NCBI RefSeq assembly: GCF_009711125.1
Contig: NZ_WMIB01000015.1
Coordinates: forward strand, 38,278 to 102,277
DNA from: Metabacillus mangrovi
GTDB lineage: Bacteria > Bacillota > Bacilli > Bacillales > Bacillaceae
DNA length: 64,000 nucleotides
Direction of reading: 5' to 3'
Part shown: piece after piece, positions 49,588-58,262 of the stretch
How positions within the stretch are numbered: position 1 is the stretch's first letter
Layout: every line of letters starts with the position of its first letter
The notes under the pieces: generated by a model
Database searches by the model: none
What the model was told of the DNA's origin: nothing
What the model saw: the letters and a program-made list of their open reading frames with translations, nothing else
Program-made: the position numbers and the translations under genes

Positions 49588-51384
49588 TTAAATAAACCCG
49601 GTCTCTTTTATCGCTGCATTTACTTGACCGGCCAGATCCGTTTTGTACCGGCCATCCAGCCACTTTACCAGCATCTTCATCGTGCTGGCAAAATCCTTCA
49701 GCTGGGTCTTTGATGTGGTTTCGTAAAATGAGAACAGTTCCGTAGTGAAAACCTTGCTCCAGAACGCTTCGTCCAGTTCGCTCCAGCTGGTCAAGGACTT
49801 GCTTTCCAGAATATCCCGCAGATCAAAAAGGTTATTCCGGTATTTTCTCATCGTGTTTTCAGACTTTCCTTCAATTTTCTCTTTGAAGAAGGTCATCATA
49901 TCCTTCGCGTAGAAATTCTCTACAGTATCAGGGCGGAAGCCAAGCAGCTGATACAGGGTAATTTCTTCTTGAGTATAATGAGGATCTGCCTCAGCCGGCG
50001 GTCCGTCTGAACGCTCCAGTGATGTAACCCGGTCCTTGCCTCCCGCAACGAACGGAGAAAAGGGCAGTCCGAGCTCGCGGCGGAGCGTATTGAAATCAGC
50101 GGTCCGGCCTTCGGTACTGAAATTACTGTAATACTGATACTCTGCTTCTTTCAGCCAAACATCCGCTTTTTCCTGCTCCCCATCTTCACAAAGCTCCCTT
50201 AAAGACTTATTGCCGAGCTTCGGGATTTTCAGATCAGCTGTCGTTCCCTGAACGGCCTGGGCGAACGGACCGAATGCTTCATTGCCATCCACTTCCGGGA
50301 CAAACACTGTATTGACAGCTTCTGCTTGATAAGGAACCGTAATATCATTCTGCTGTTCCCCAATAAAGGCAAGGGAAGCACCTGTCTTTTTCATATGCTC
50401 CTTAAACCCTTCAGCATTTTCCTTCCCGATACACGTGTAAGTCAGAACTTGACCCCCAACCTTGAACTCCCCGTAAACAACTCCGGTATGCCCGATGCCT
50501 TCCATCTCACTGTCCCGGTAAACATGCCAGTCCCCAGTCCAGGAAACTACTTTCTCATGCTCATTCCAACTATCAAATACGAACTCCGGATGGCTTTTCA
50601 GATAGCTGAGAAGACCGTCCTCATTTTGAATCTGATACGTTAATTCAAAATGTTCGATGACGTGTGTCTGATCCCCGGGCTTCTCAGAATCCCGAAGCTG
50701 AGCTTCAACAATCTCAAAGTAATGACTTCTAAGAACTTCTGCACCCTCCTGATGATGCTCAGCCATCAGCTCCTGCACCTTCTGATACGCACGGTCGATC
50801 TTAGCAGGCCCTGAGAAAAACCTCACCCCGTGAAACAGATGCTGGCCATTAAACGGTTCAAGCATTCCAACTGTTCCATACCAAGGCAAGATCTTCGAAA
50901 TGTTTTCCTCAGAGCGGGGAACATCAAACTGCTCCCCACTGATTAAGTCTGTAAACCTGCATGTATCCTCTGTATAATCCGTTGCCTGAACGAGCCGGGG
51001 CTCCATCTCTGTCCAAGTCTTGAGCATAGTTTGCTGCTCCTCATTCAGACGGCTGCCTTCTTCATTTAAAAACCACTCTGCACCTGTCAGGCCATTTTCT
51101 TGACGCTGAAGGAAAAAGAGAGAGTACGTCAGTAATCCATCGACCGCATCAGCCGGAATGGACGCATGTTTTTGCTTCAGCTCACGCACTTTCTCCTGCC
51201 ATTCCATAAACCGAACTTTCTTATGGATAAAATCCGTTAACATCTGAACAAGCACAGCCCGCTGCTTATAGAAGCGCTCAAGCTTCGCCTCTCCAGCCAG
51301 AATGGTATCCTGCTTACCCATGCAGCACTTCTTATATTTTTTCCCGCTCCCGCACGGACACGGAGCGTTACGATTAATTGCCAT
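49588..51384 (-). CDS. SEC-C zinc-motif protein with integrase-SAM-like C terminus
   Basis: ATG 51384 (MAINRNAPCPC) follows AGGTGA; residues 9-21 form the SEC-C motif (CPCGSGKKYKKCC). A ~450 residue middle region with aromatic, YSLFFLQR and FVFDSWNEHEKVV segments is unrecognised. Residues about 490-585 (SENTMRKYRNNLFDLRDIL, TSWSELDEAFW, TKTQLKDFASTMKMLVKWLD-like) resemble the core-binding domain of tyrosine recombinases, without the catalytic half. SEC-C proteins are often RNA- or ribosome-associated. Length (598 aa) is much greater than typical. Function unknown. Confidence 0.7.
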   Translation of the reverse strand: MAINRNAPCPCGSGKKYKKCCMGKQDTILAGEAKLERFYKQRAVLVQMLTDFIHKKVRFMEWQEKVRELKQKHASIPADAVDGLLTYSLFFLQRQENGLTGAEWFLNEEGSRLNEEQQTMLKTWTEMEPRLVQATDYTEDTCRFTDLISGEQFDVPRSEENISKILPWYGTVGMLEPFNGQHLFHGVRFFSGPAKIDRAYQKVQELMAEHHQEGAEVLRSHYFEIVEAQLRDSEKPGDQTHVIEHFELTYQIQNEDGLLSYLKSHPEFVFDSWNEHEKVVSWTGDWHVYRDSEMEGIGHTGVVYGEFKVGGQVLTYTCIGKENAEGFKEHMKKTGASLAFIGEQQNDITVPYQAEAVNTVFVPEVDGNEAFGPFAQAVQGTTADLKIPKLGNKSLRELCEDGEQEKADVWLKEAEYQYYSNFSTEGRTADFNTLRRELGLPFSPFVAGGKDRVTSLERSDGPPAEADPHYTQEEITLYQLLGFRPDTVENFYAKDMMTFFKEKIEGKSENTMRKYRNNLFDLRDILESKSLTSWSELDEAFWSKVFTTELFSFYETTSKTQLKDFASTMKMLVKWLDGRYKTDLAGQVNAAIKETGFI

Positions 51385-51494
51385 TGTATTCACCTATCTG
51401 CAGTAATTTTTCTTTCTATAATAAGGTACCTGTATTCCGCGGAGAGGTCAAATGGAAGGAGGGGTATGGTTGGGTAATTCTTGCCCTATGCACA

Positions 51495-51755
51495 GAGCGC
51501 TGCACTGACCCCACATGCTTTAAAGCAACGGGGGAACAAGCAGAGAACGGTTAAACCCTTGGCAGTAGAGAATTAATCTGGAAGGGGGACGGAGGTTTAG
51601 TGCTTTAGCGAAAGTGGGGTCAGAGCGTTGCACTGACCCCACATGCTTTAAAGCAACAGGGGAACAAGCAGAGAACAGTTAAACCCTTGGCAGTAGAGAG
51701 TTAATCTGGAAGGGGGACGGAGGTTTAGTGCTTTAGCGAAAGTGGGGTCAGAGCA
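51495..51755. repeat. Dispersed repeat, type B, two tandem copies
   Basis: Two ~130-base copies: GCACTGACCCCACATGCTTTAAAGCAAC...GGAACAAGCAG, then AACCCTTGGCAGTAGAG and GGGGGACGGAGG...TTTAGCGAAAGTGGGGTCAGAGC. Fills the gap before pepF. Confidence 0.88.
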
Positions 51756-51834
51756 CAACCGAGCACAACCCTGCCAACGAATAATCCCCCCATCTACAGC
51801 AAACCCTATTCATACATAAACTGGAGGTTTTCAC

Positions 51835-53751
51835 ATGAAGAAACCAATTGCCGCAATTATTTCTGCTGTTCTATTTGGGGGAATTGCTGCTGCTCCCTGC
51901 AATGTCCTTTCGGTTCCCGCTGCATCTGCTCAGGAGAAGGCAGCCAAACCAAATTATCAGAACCGTGCCCAAATTCCAGAGAAAGACAAATGGAATCTCC
52001 ACGACCTGTACAAGTCTAAAGCAGCGTGGGAAGCAGATGTAAAAAAAGCGGAAGAGCTGTCAGCGGAGATAACAGCAAAGTACCAGGGGAAGCTCGATCA
52101 ATCGGTTGATCAGATAGTCGGAGCATTACAGGATTATTCAACTCTTTCTGAGCTTTCGAGTAAAGCTTATGGGTATGCGAATCTTTCATTTGATGTAAAC
52201 CAATCCAATCCAAAGAAACAGGCTTTATTGAACCGTGCAGAGAAGATGGCTGCAAAAATTGCGGCGGACACTTCCTGGCTGAACCCTGAAATCGTGAGCA
52301 TCAAAACCGGGACGATGAAAAAGATTTTGCGCGATAAAAAGCTGGCTCCGTATAAATATGTACTTCAGGATATGCTCCGGACCAAATCCCATACACTGAC
52401 GAAGCAGGAGGAAGAAGTGCTGGCAAGGCTTTCGCCATTGTCCGACACGGGAACAAATGTGTATGGCATGCTCGCCAAGGATGTAAAATTCCCGAAAATC
52501 AAAGATTCAAAAGGAAAAGAAATACAGCTGACCCGTTCGAATTACATCTCGTATGTGGAGAGCGGGGACCGCCTCGTAAGGAAGGGGGCTTATGAGGCGT
52601 ACTACCGGACACTCGGTAAATTTCAGGATTCTTTTGCCCAGGCTCTGACCGCACAGGTGAAGAGCCATACGATCCACGCAGGGCTCCGGAATTACAAATC
52701 AGCACTGGAAGCAGCCGTTGTTCCGAACGATGTGCCGGCGAAGGTGTATGATCAGCTGATTTCCTCTGTGAACAAAGGTCTTCCCCTCCTGCACCGCTAC
52801 ATGGAGCTTAAGAAAAAGCTGCTGGGTGTAGATGAACTGCATATGTATGATATGTACACGCCGATTGTAGAAGCAGACCGTGCATACATCCCTTACGAGG
52901 ACGCCAAAAAAATGGTGATGGATGGACTTAAGCCAATGGGGGATGACTATCTGAGCATTATGAACGAGGCATTTAAAAAACGCTGGATTGATGTGTACTC
53001 CACAGAAGATAAAGCAACCGGTGCCTATCAATGGGGTTCATATGGAAACCATCCGTTCGTGCTGCTGAATTATCAGGGGACAAAAGGCGATGTAGCAACG
53101 ATTGCTCATGAGCTTGGTCATGCAGCCCACAATTACATGTCGGGCAAAAAACAAAACTACCTGAATGCCCATTATGCGATTTTCACTGCAGAAGTAGCTT
53201 CCACATTAAACGAAGCCCTTCTTTGGAACAGCGAGTACAAAAAAGCGGGGACAAAGAAAGAGAAACTGTATTTACTAAATCAGCGTCTCGAAAACTTCCG
53301 GACGACACTCTTCCGCCAGACGCAGTTTGCCGAATTTGAAAAGAAAATCCATGAGCTCGATCAAAAAGGCGAAGCGCTGACAGCGGAAACCTATAATAAG
53401 GTGTATGGGGAGATCAATCAGAAGTATTACGGAAAAGTGATGGCAGCAGATAAAGAAATTCCACTGGAATGGGCACGGATTCCCCACTTCTATAACTATA
53501 ACTTTTATGTCTACCAGTACGCGACAAGCTTCGCCGCATCAACAGCACTCTCAAAGCAGATTGCTGACGAAGGAGCACCGGCTGTGAAGCGGATTAAAGA
53601 CAACCTCCTCTCCGCTGGCGGATCCTCTGATCCCATCAGCATTTTAAAAAACGCAGGCGTGGATATGTCTTCTTCAGAGCCGGTTGATCAGGCCATGAAA
53701 GTATTTGAAGAAACACTGAATGAGATGGAAAAACTGGTGAACGAATCGTAA
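51835..53751 (+). CDS. pepF: Secreted oligoendopeptidase F (M3 family)
   Basis: ATG 51835 with GGAGG upstream. The 638 aa protein has a signal peptide (1-33, ending SAQ) and a PepF fold: DKWNLHDLY, ANLSFDVNQSNP, MLRTKSHTLTKQEEEVLA, zinc site His425-Glu426-Leu-Gly-His429 in IAHELGHAAH and Glu453 in TAEVASTLNEALL. It cleaves 7-17 residue peptides. Most PepF proteins are cytosolic; the clear export signal makes this copy extracellular, for example for peptide nutrient processing or signal-peptide degradation. Monocistronic. Confidence 0.93.
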   Translation: MKKPIAAIISAVLFGGIAAAPCNVLSVPAASAQEKAAKPNYQNRAQIPEKDKWNLHDLYKSKAAWEADVKKAEELSAEITAKYQGKLDQSVDQIVGALQDYSTLSELSSKAYGYANLSFDVNQSNPKKQALLNRAEKMAAKIAADTSWLNPEIVSIKTGTMKKILRDKKLAPYKYVLQDMLRTKSHTLTKQEEEVLARLSPLSDTGTNVYGMLAKDVKFPKIKDSKGKEIQLTRSNYISYVESGDRLVRKGAYEAYYRTLGKFQDSFAQALTAQVKSHTIHAGLRNYKSALEAAVVPNDVPAKVYDQLISSVNKGLPLLHRYMELKKKLLGVDELHMYDMYTPIVEADRAYIPYEDAKKMVMDGLKPMGDDYLSIMNEAFKKRWIDVYSTEDKATGAYQWGSYGNHPFVLLNYQGTKGDVATIAHELGHAAHNYMSGKKQNYLNAHYAIFTAEVASTLNEALLWNSEYKKAGTKKEKLYLLNQRLENFRTTLFRQTQFAEFEKKIHELDQKGEALTAETYNKVYGEINQKYYGKVMAADKEIPLEWARIPHFYNYNFYVYQYATSFAASTALSKQIADEGAPAVKRIKDNLLSAGGSSDPISILKNAGVDMSSSEPVDQAMKVFEETLNEMEKLVNES

Positions 53752-53869
53752 CGGCATCCCGCGGGTCATTACTTTATTGTGGTGGCAATTTCCGCGAAAT
53801 AACCTCGACAGCCGTCTTCCTAAGGGGAACGGGTAAAAGGAGAGGTATTACTGGTGCTTCCTTTTTAAA

Positions 53870-53908
53870 GAAAAAACAGTCTCGCTTATGTGCAGCAGAC
53901 TGTTTTTT
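53870..53908. terminator. Terminator between pepF and sinR
   Basis: AAAAAACAGTCT/AGACTGTTTTTT stem around GCTTATGTGCAGC; active in both directions between convergent genes. Confidence 0.85.
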
Positions 53909-54238
53909 CTATTGTACGTTTTTATTTTTCCATTTATTAAATTCCAGAAATTCGCGGAACTGATCCTTCGTAACTCCGGAATTCATGGCTTCGTTTACAA
54001 GTGATGCCCATTCTCTGTCCAGATTGTCTGATTCCGTGTCGTCCTCTAAATCCATTAACGTATTAACCGGCTGGCCTAAAACAGCAGAGATCTTTTCCAG
54101 AAACAAAACAGATGGATTGGATTGAAGATTTCGTTCGATCGAACTTAAATACGATTTTGCTACTCCCGCTCTATTTGCCAGTTCCGTAATGGAAAGATTC
54201 CGCTGTATGCGATAGTGCCTGATTTTTTCTCCAATCAT
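53909..54238 (-). CDS. sinR: SinR biofilm/matrix master repressor
   Basis: The start is placed at ATG 54238 (MIGEKIRHYRIQR), matching B. subtilis SinR; GAAGGG lies ten bases upstream. The 109 aa protein contains the Cro/CI-type HTH (LSITELANRAGVAKSYLSSIERNLQSNPS) and the SinI/SinR interaction helices (LDREWASLVNEAMNSGVTKDQFREFLEFNKW), both very close to SinR. It represses matrix operons via GTTCTYT-type sites. No sinI gene is found in the 260 bases upstream, and Spo0A boxes lie on its promoter. Candidate targets occur at 5185, 22068 and 56510. Confidence 0.93.
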   Translation of the reverse strand: MIGEKIRHYRIQRNLSITELANRAGVAKSYLSSIERNLQSNPSVLFLEKISAVLGQPVNTLMDLEDDTESDNLDREWASLVNEAMNSGVTKDQFREFLEFNKWKNKNVQ

Positions 54239-54307
54239 TTGCTTCATTCCCTTCTATAGTTCGATAATATCATATAACGAATGAAGTTTAGCGATAAAAA
54301 GAACAAA

Positions 54308-54328
54308 TTCGACAAATATCGTTCGACA
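54308..54328 (-). promoter_or_regulatory. Two Spo0A boxes upstream of sinR
   Basis: TGTCGAA occurs twice on the minus strand (54308-54314 and 54322-54328), 14 bp apart, matching the 0A-box consensus exactly. Half-site-like GTTCTTT sequences also lie at 54297-54304 and 54371-54376, so SinR autoregulation is possible. Confidence 0.6.
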
Positions 54329-54481
54329 AATTTTGCGAAAGCCGGGAAAGTGGAGAACTTAAGGGTATAAAGAACTGCTTATTACATACTCTTAATAAAT
54401 AAATACAGCTGAAAATGTATCAGGAACTAAAACGAATATTCCCATTTTCTTGCACCCGCAATTGCATCCTGGAGAAATGTA

Positions 54482-54505
54482 AAAAAAACCGGTCAATAGA
54501 CCGGC
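54482..54505 (-). terminator. Terminator of the GTPase gene
   Basis: Minus strand CCGGTC-TATT-GACCGG followed by eight T residues. Confidence 0.9.
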
Positions 54506-54510
54506 CATAC

Positions 54511-55788
54511 CTACTGTTTCACCGCGAGCTCCTCGATCTCATCTTTCTCCTTCCGCATCCGCACTTTCATTCCGGCTGAAAGCTTATCCATGATTTCGGT
54601 CGTGGAGTAGTCTTTGTAGCGGATTTCCTGGCGCAGGAATTCGGCGCATGTGTTGATGAAGGCGCTGGCGATTGCTTCGGTGACTTTGCGGTTGAAGGAG
54701 CCGGCGATGAGTCCGATGACAGGGGAGACGAGGAGGTTCGCTTTGCCGATGGATTTTCCGGCGAGCTTTGCAAGGGTGGAGGCACCTTCCTTCGTTGCCT
54801 GTTTTGTGCTGTATTTAAGTGCTGCTTTTCCAAGAGCGCGGCTGCCTTCCGCTGCAAAGAAAGGAAGCAGAATCGATTGCAGGAGCGGCCTTGCTTCCTT
54901 CGTGAATTTGAGGAAGTTCCGGTTGACCGGTATGCCCATGACGGTCATGATGTCACGTGCCATGTACAGGTAAACCGCGCTGCGGCCCATGACATCCATT
55001 CCGATTGGGAAAGCTTCAGCGGCATGGGCGAGATTTTTGTAGCTTACAGGGCTGCTGGAATCGAGCCGCTCCTGAATCAGCTTTTTTGCCGATTCAATTT
55101 TCCGTTCTACTTCAATTTTCTGGGCGGCGGTAAAGGCACGCTTCGTCGCTTCCGGAATCATCTCCAATGTCTTGTCGATAACGTCTGTCAGCCCGTGTGG
55201 AGGAATCCTCACCTCACCGAGCATCACCTTTTCTTTCGCCAGCACCCGGCAGATTGGGAGTTGGGGGAGTTCTTTTTTAATAAAGTGATAAAAGGATTCG
55301 TTTAAATCGAATGTTTGCGTCAGTACAATTACGACGGGCATATATTCGGAAAAACTGCGGATCCACTCGATCTCCGTATCTTCAAGCCGTCTGCTTTCGT
55401 TTGAAATGCAATACCACATGATGTGGAGATGATCGGCTGCGTTCTCTGAGGAGGCCCTTTCCTGAATCTCATCCACGATCTGCTGACGTGAAATTTCCCG
55501 CTGTTCAAGGTCCATCTCCATCCCTTTCGTGTCAAACAAATGGACGGGGGCTTCCGGAATGCGGTACTCGGTCAACGCCTGTGATACCGGCTTTCCGACC
55601 CCGGTTTCCGCTTCATCAAATCCGAAAATCGCATTGATCAGCGTGCTTTTTCCGACACCAGTTTTCCCCGACAGTACAATGTTCGGCATGATAAACTTCC
55701 GGTTGAACTCCTCATTCAGCGCACTAAGCTGTGTCTGCAGCCTTGAGAGTACTTCACTCCACTGGATTTCTTCATTGGTCTGGACCAT
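54511..55788 (-). CDS. Era-like/YcjX-type GTPase with C-terminal membrane segment (DUF697-like)
   Basis: A 425 aa protein with GGAGG upstream of ATG 55788. G1 is SGKTGVGKST (about 40-49), G3 DTKGME, and VVIVLTQTFDL at the G4 position. The C-terminal half contains hydrophobic glycine/alanine stretches (SILLPFFAAEGSRALGKAALKYS, LVSPVIGLIAGSF) resembling DUF697 in membrane-associated GTPases. Monocistronic. Function unknown; related bacterial GTPases are envelope stress factors. Confidence 0.82.
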   Translation of the reverse strand: MVQTNEEIQWSEVLSRLQTQLSALNEEFNRKFIMPNIVLSGKTGVGKSTLINAIFGFDEAETGVGKPVSQALTEYRIPEAPVHLFDTKGMEMDLEQREISRQQIVDEIQERASSENAADHLHIMWYCISNESRRLEDTEIEWIRSFSEYMPVVIVLTQTFDLNESFYHFIKKELPQLPICRVLAKEKVMLGEVRIPPHGLTDVIDKTLEMIPEATKRAFTAAQKIEVERKIESAKKLIQERLDSSSPVSYKNLAHAAEAFPIGMDVMGRSAVYLYMARDIMTVMGIPVNRNFLKFTKEARPLLQSILLPFFAAEGSRALGKAALKYSTKQATKEGASTLAKLAGKSIGKANLLVSPVIGLIAGSFNRKVTEAIASAFINTCAEFLRQEIRYKDYSTTEIMDKLSAGMKVRMRKEKDEIEELAVKQ

Positions 55789-55931
55789 GGTTTGTGCCCT
55801 CCCTTTTCAATTATTTACCTATACCCGGAAAAACTTATTTTCAATATAGGTTTTACGAAATAGGGGCAGATATGGTTTCAAAGTCTGATAATCCGTATAA
55901 TAGAAGAAAACCATCTTGGAGGCACACTTTT

Positions 55932-56099
55932 ATGTTCAATCTTTCCTTTTGGATGTGGTACCTGATTGCAGCTGTATGCGGAGGTCCCATCCTCTATCGA
56001 TTTTTTGGGAATGACACGAATACGCTTCTGATTGCCAGCGGAATTTACTTTCTGATCGTATATATTGTTCTAAATCGCTGGAAGAATAAGAGGAAATAG
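55932..56099 (+). CDS. Small membrane protein (55 aa)
   Basis: ATG 55932 follows TTGGAGG at 55914-55920. The product MFNLSFWMWYLIAAVCGGP... has two hydrophobic helices and a basic NRWKNKRK end. No family recognised. Stands 64 bases before another small membrane protein gene. Confidence 0.6.
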   Translation: MFNLSFWMWYLIAAVCGGPILYRFFGNDTNTLLIASGIYFLIVYIVLNRWKNKRK

Positions 56100-56163
56100 G
56101 TTTAAAGTTTGAAGAAACGGGTATAATTCCTTCTACAGTTCCTTTAGAAGGGTAGAAAAGACT

Positions 56164-56385
56164 ATGTTTAATTTTGACCGTACCGATTTTATTTCCTATT
56201 TAAAGCTAATCCGTACCGTTTCGTTCCTTGGACTGGCCGTGTTTTTCGGCTACTTCCTCGTACTGCAGCTTCAAAGCGGTTCTTCAAATTTTCAATATGT
56301 TTATGCGGGCTTTGCCTGCGCCGTTTCTGCAGCTGTTACAACGTATTTCATTGCGAAAATCGGCAGAACAGCAGCGCGCGGCTGA
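56164..56385 (+). CDS. Small two-helix membrane protein (73 aa)
   Basis: ATG 56164 follows AGAAGGGTAGAAAAG. The 73 aa protein (MFNFDRTDFISYLKLIRTV...) has two transmembrane helices (20-38 and 46-64) and a basic end. Unknown family. A terminator (AGAGC/GCTCT, T8) follows at 56388-56420. Confidence 0.6.
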   Translation: MFNFDRTDFISYLKLIRTVSFLGLAVFFGYFLVLQLQSGSSNFQYVYAGFACAVSAAVTTYFIAKIGRTAARG

Positions 56386-56387
56386 TG

Positions 56388-56420
56388 GAAGGAGAGCACA
56401 GGGCTCTTCTTTTTTTTTGA
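56388..56420 (+). terminator. Rho-independent terminator
   Basis: GAGAGC-ACAGG-GCTCTTC stem followed by a long T run. Confidence 0.85.
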
Positions 56421-56509
56421 ATAGGGTATTCTCAATATAGAACGTTTCAGGTAAAATGGTGTTATAATTATGATAATTACCAGTTAAGGCTAATTTTTTT
56501 GCCTATATT

Positions 56510-56525
56510 GTTCTTTATAATGAAT
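56510..56525 (+). promoter_or_regulatory. SinR-type operator in exopolysaccharide operon leader
   Basis: GTTCTTTATAATGAAT, a SinR-like 16-mer with a perfect left arm and imperfect right arm, lies 11 bases before the start of the first gene; TATGAT/TATAAT -10 candidates are about 40-45 bases upstream (56463-56474). Confidence 0.45.
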
Positions 56526-56536
56526 TGAGGTGTGAT

Positions 56537-57460
56537 ATGCAGAAGGTATTATTTGTTCTCGGATCGTGTCTTGCTGTGATTCTCTTTCTGCTGCCATACT
56601 GCTATGAACATGTGAAAGCAGCGTTGGAGCAGGAGCCGGTTTTAACCAGTGAGTCCGGAGACACGATCCATGATATTGCACAGCTTGCACCACCGAGGAA
56701 TTTCCATCTGAAAGGGGACGATCGTGCAAAGAGTGTCCCGGTCCTCCTCTATCACAGAATACTGGCAAGCCATGAACTGGCACCAACTCATTATGGGGCA
56801 GACGGTACGTTGTCCAGCACCTTGATCACGGCAGATCAATTCAAGAAACAGATGAATTACCTTCAGGCCAATCACTATACAACCCTTTCCCTGTCTGAAT
56901 TTAAAGCATTTATGATTTCAGGTGAACCAGTGCCTGAGAAGAGCGTGCTGATTACTTTTGACGACGGTCATAAGGACAACATGGTCCATGCATATCCCAT
57001 CCTGAGGAAAAACGAACAGCGTGCCGCTCTTTTTTTAATAACGTCAGAGATTCGCAGAAGCAAGGAGGGGTATTACCCGGAAAAGGTTCAATTTGCAAGC
57101 GCTCCTGAACTTGAAACAGCTGCAGACGTTTTTGATTATGCCAGCCATACCCATGATTATCACCAGACGGATCAGCAGAATGCGGCATTTTTGGTCAGCC
57201 GGACAGAAAAAGAAATTGTAGAAGATTTGAATTACAGCATTGCCATGCTGGGAGGAGCAGAAGCGCTCGCATATCCTTATGGAGAAAAAGATAGGGAATC
57301 CGTACACGCTGCAAGGAAAGCCGGTTTTCAGCTTGGCTTTTCTGTAAATAGCGGCACAGCTGTGCCTGGTAAGAAGCTAATGGAAATTCCACGCAATGTC
57401 ATACAAAGTACCACTTCAATGGAGGATTTTATCTATCTCATCGAGCAGAATTCCAAATAG
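56537..57460 (+). CDS. PgaB/IcaB-like polysaccharide N-deacetylase
   Basis: ATG 56537 follows GAGGTGTGAT; the longer frame from 56525 lacks a site. The 307 aa protein has a signal anchor (3-22) and a NodB domain: VPVLLYHRI, LITFDDG (Asp142-Asp143), then ASHTHDYH with His204 and His209 as metal ligands, and AYPYGEKDRESV. The SHTHDYH form is typical of poly-N-acetylglucosamine deacetylases. First gene of a three-gene exopolysaccharide operon with a GH16 glycanase and a GT2 synthase. Confidence 0.85.
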   Translation: MQKVLFVLGSCLAVILFLLPYCYEHVKAALEQEPVLTSESGDTIHDIAQLAPPRNFHLKGDDRAKSVPVLLYHRILASHELAPTHYGADGTLSSTLITADQFKKQMNYLQANHYTTLSLSEFKAFMISGEPVPEKSVLITFDDGHKDNMVHAYPILRKNEQRAALFLITSEIRRSKEGYYPEKVQFASAPELETAADVFDYASHTHDYHQTDQQNAAFLVSRTEKEIVEDLNYSIAMLGGAEALAYPYGEKDRESVHAARKAGFQLGFSVNSGTAVPGKKLMEIPRNVIQSTTSMEDFIYLIEQNSK

Positions 57461-57476
57461 AAGGAGGGGAGGATCC

Positions 57477-58262
57477 GTGAAAATTTTCCTGATTGCCTTA
57501 TCAGCTGCTTTTTTGCTTGGATGTGCCAAACAGGAACGCATCCCGGTGAACGCACAAAAAAGCAGCGTTCAGGTGGAAAAGAAGCAAACCTCTCCGGACT
57601 ATTGGCTTTCAAAAGAGAACTGGACAATCAGCGATCCGTTTACAGAACTGGACGAAAATCTTTGGAATGCAGTGAACCGGGAGGAAAATTACAACAATGA
57701 GCTGCAGGCGTATTCAAAGAGTCAGGCAAATACAGAAGATGGGAGGCTGTCTTTAACAGCAGAGAGGCATGGAACAGGATATCGCTCGGGCTTAATCGAT
57801 ACAAAGGGCAAAGTGTCCATCCATTATGGAACGATTGAATTCCGTGCAAAGCTTCCTCTCGGTAAAGGTTTTTTTCCGGCTGTGTGGCTGCTTCCTGCAG
57901 AAGATAAACCACTCCCTGAAATCGATATCCTGGAGTCGATCGGCGAACCGGAAGTCTTTATGGTTCAGCATTGGAGTGAAGGAGACGAGCTGAGGAGCCG
58001 CTATGACTCTTTAAACCTTTCCGAACCTGAAAGCTTCCATACCTACCGCCTGGAGTGGACGGAAGAGAAAGTGACCTGGAAGATCGACGGGAAGGTACGA
58101 TTTGAATCCTATAAAAATATACCGGATGAACCAATGTACTTGACCTTGAATTTAGCTGTTGGAGGAGACTGGCCGGGGTCTCCGGACAGCTCTACCCCAT
58201 TTCCTTCAGCATTCGTAATCGATTATGTAACCATTACTCAAACAGGAGGCAAACCGCAGTGA
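57477..58262 (+). CDS. GH16 glycanase lipoprotein
   Basis: GTG 57477 follows GGAGGGGAGG. The 261 aa protein has a lipobox LLGC (Cys16) and a GH16 beta-jelly-roll domain: NWTISDPFTELDENLW, IDTKGKVSIHYGTIEFRAKLPLGKG, and the catalytic ExDxxE motif Glu148-Ile-Asp150-Ile-Leu-Glu153, then LTLNLAVGGDWPG. It hydrolyses beta-1,3/1,4-glucans or a related polymer at the cell surface. It lies between the deacetylase and GT2 genes, so probably trims or releases the polymer they make. Confidence 0.88.
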   Translation: MKIFLIALSAAFLLGCAKQERIPVNAQKSSVQVEKKQTSPDYWLSKENWTISDPFTELDENLWNAVNREENYNNELQAYSKSQANTEDGRLSLTAERHGTGYRSGLIDTKGKVSIHYGTIEFRAKLPLGKGFFPAVWLLPAEDKPLPEIDILESIGEPEVFMVQHWSEGDELRSRYDSLNLSEPESFHTYRLEWTEEKVTWKIDGKVRFESYKNIPDEPMYLTLNLAVGGDWPGSPDSSTPFPSAFVIDYVTITQTGGKPQ

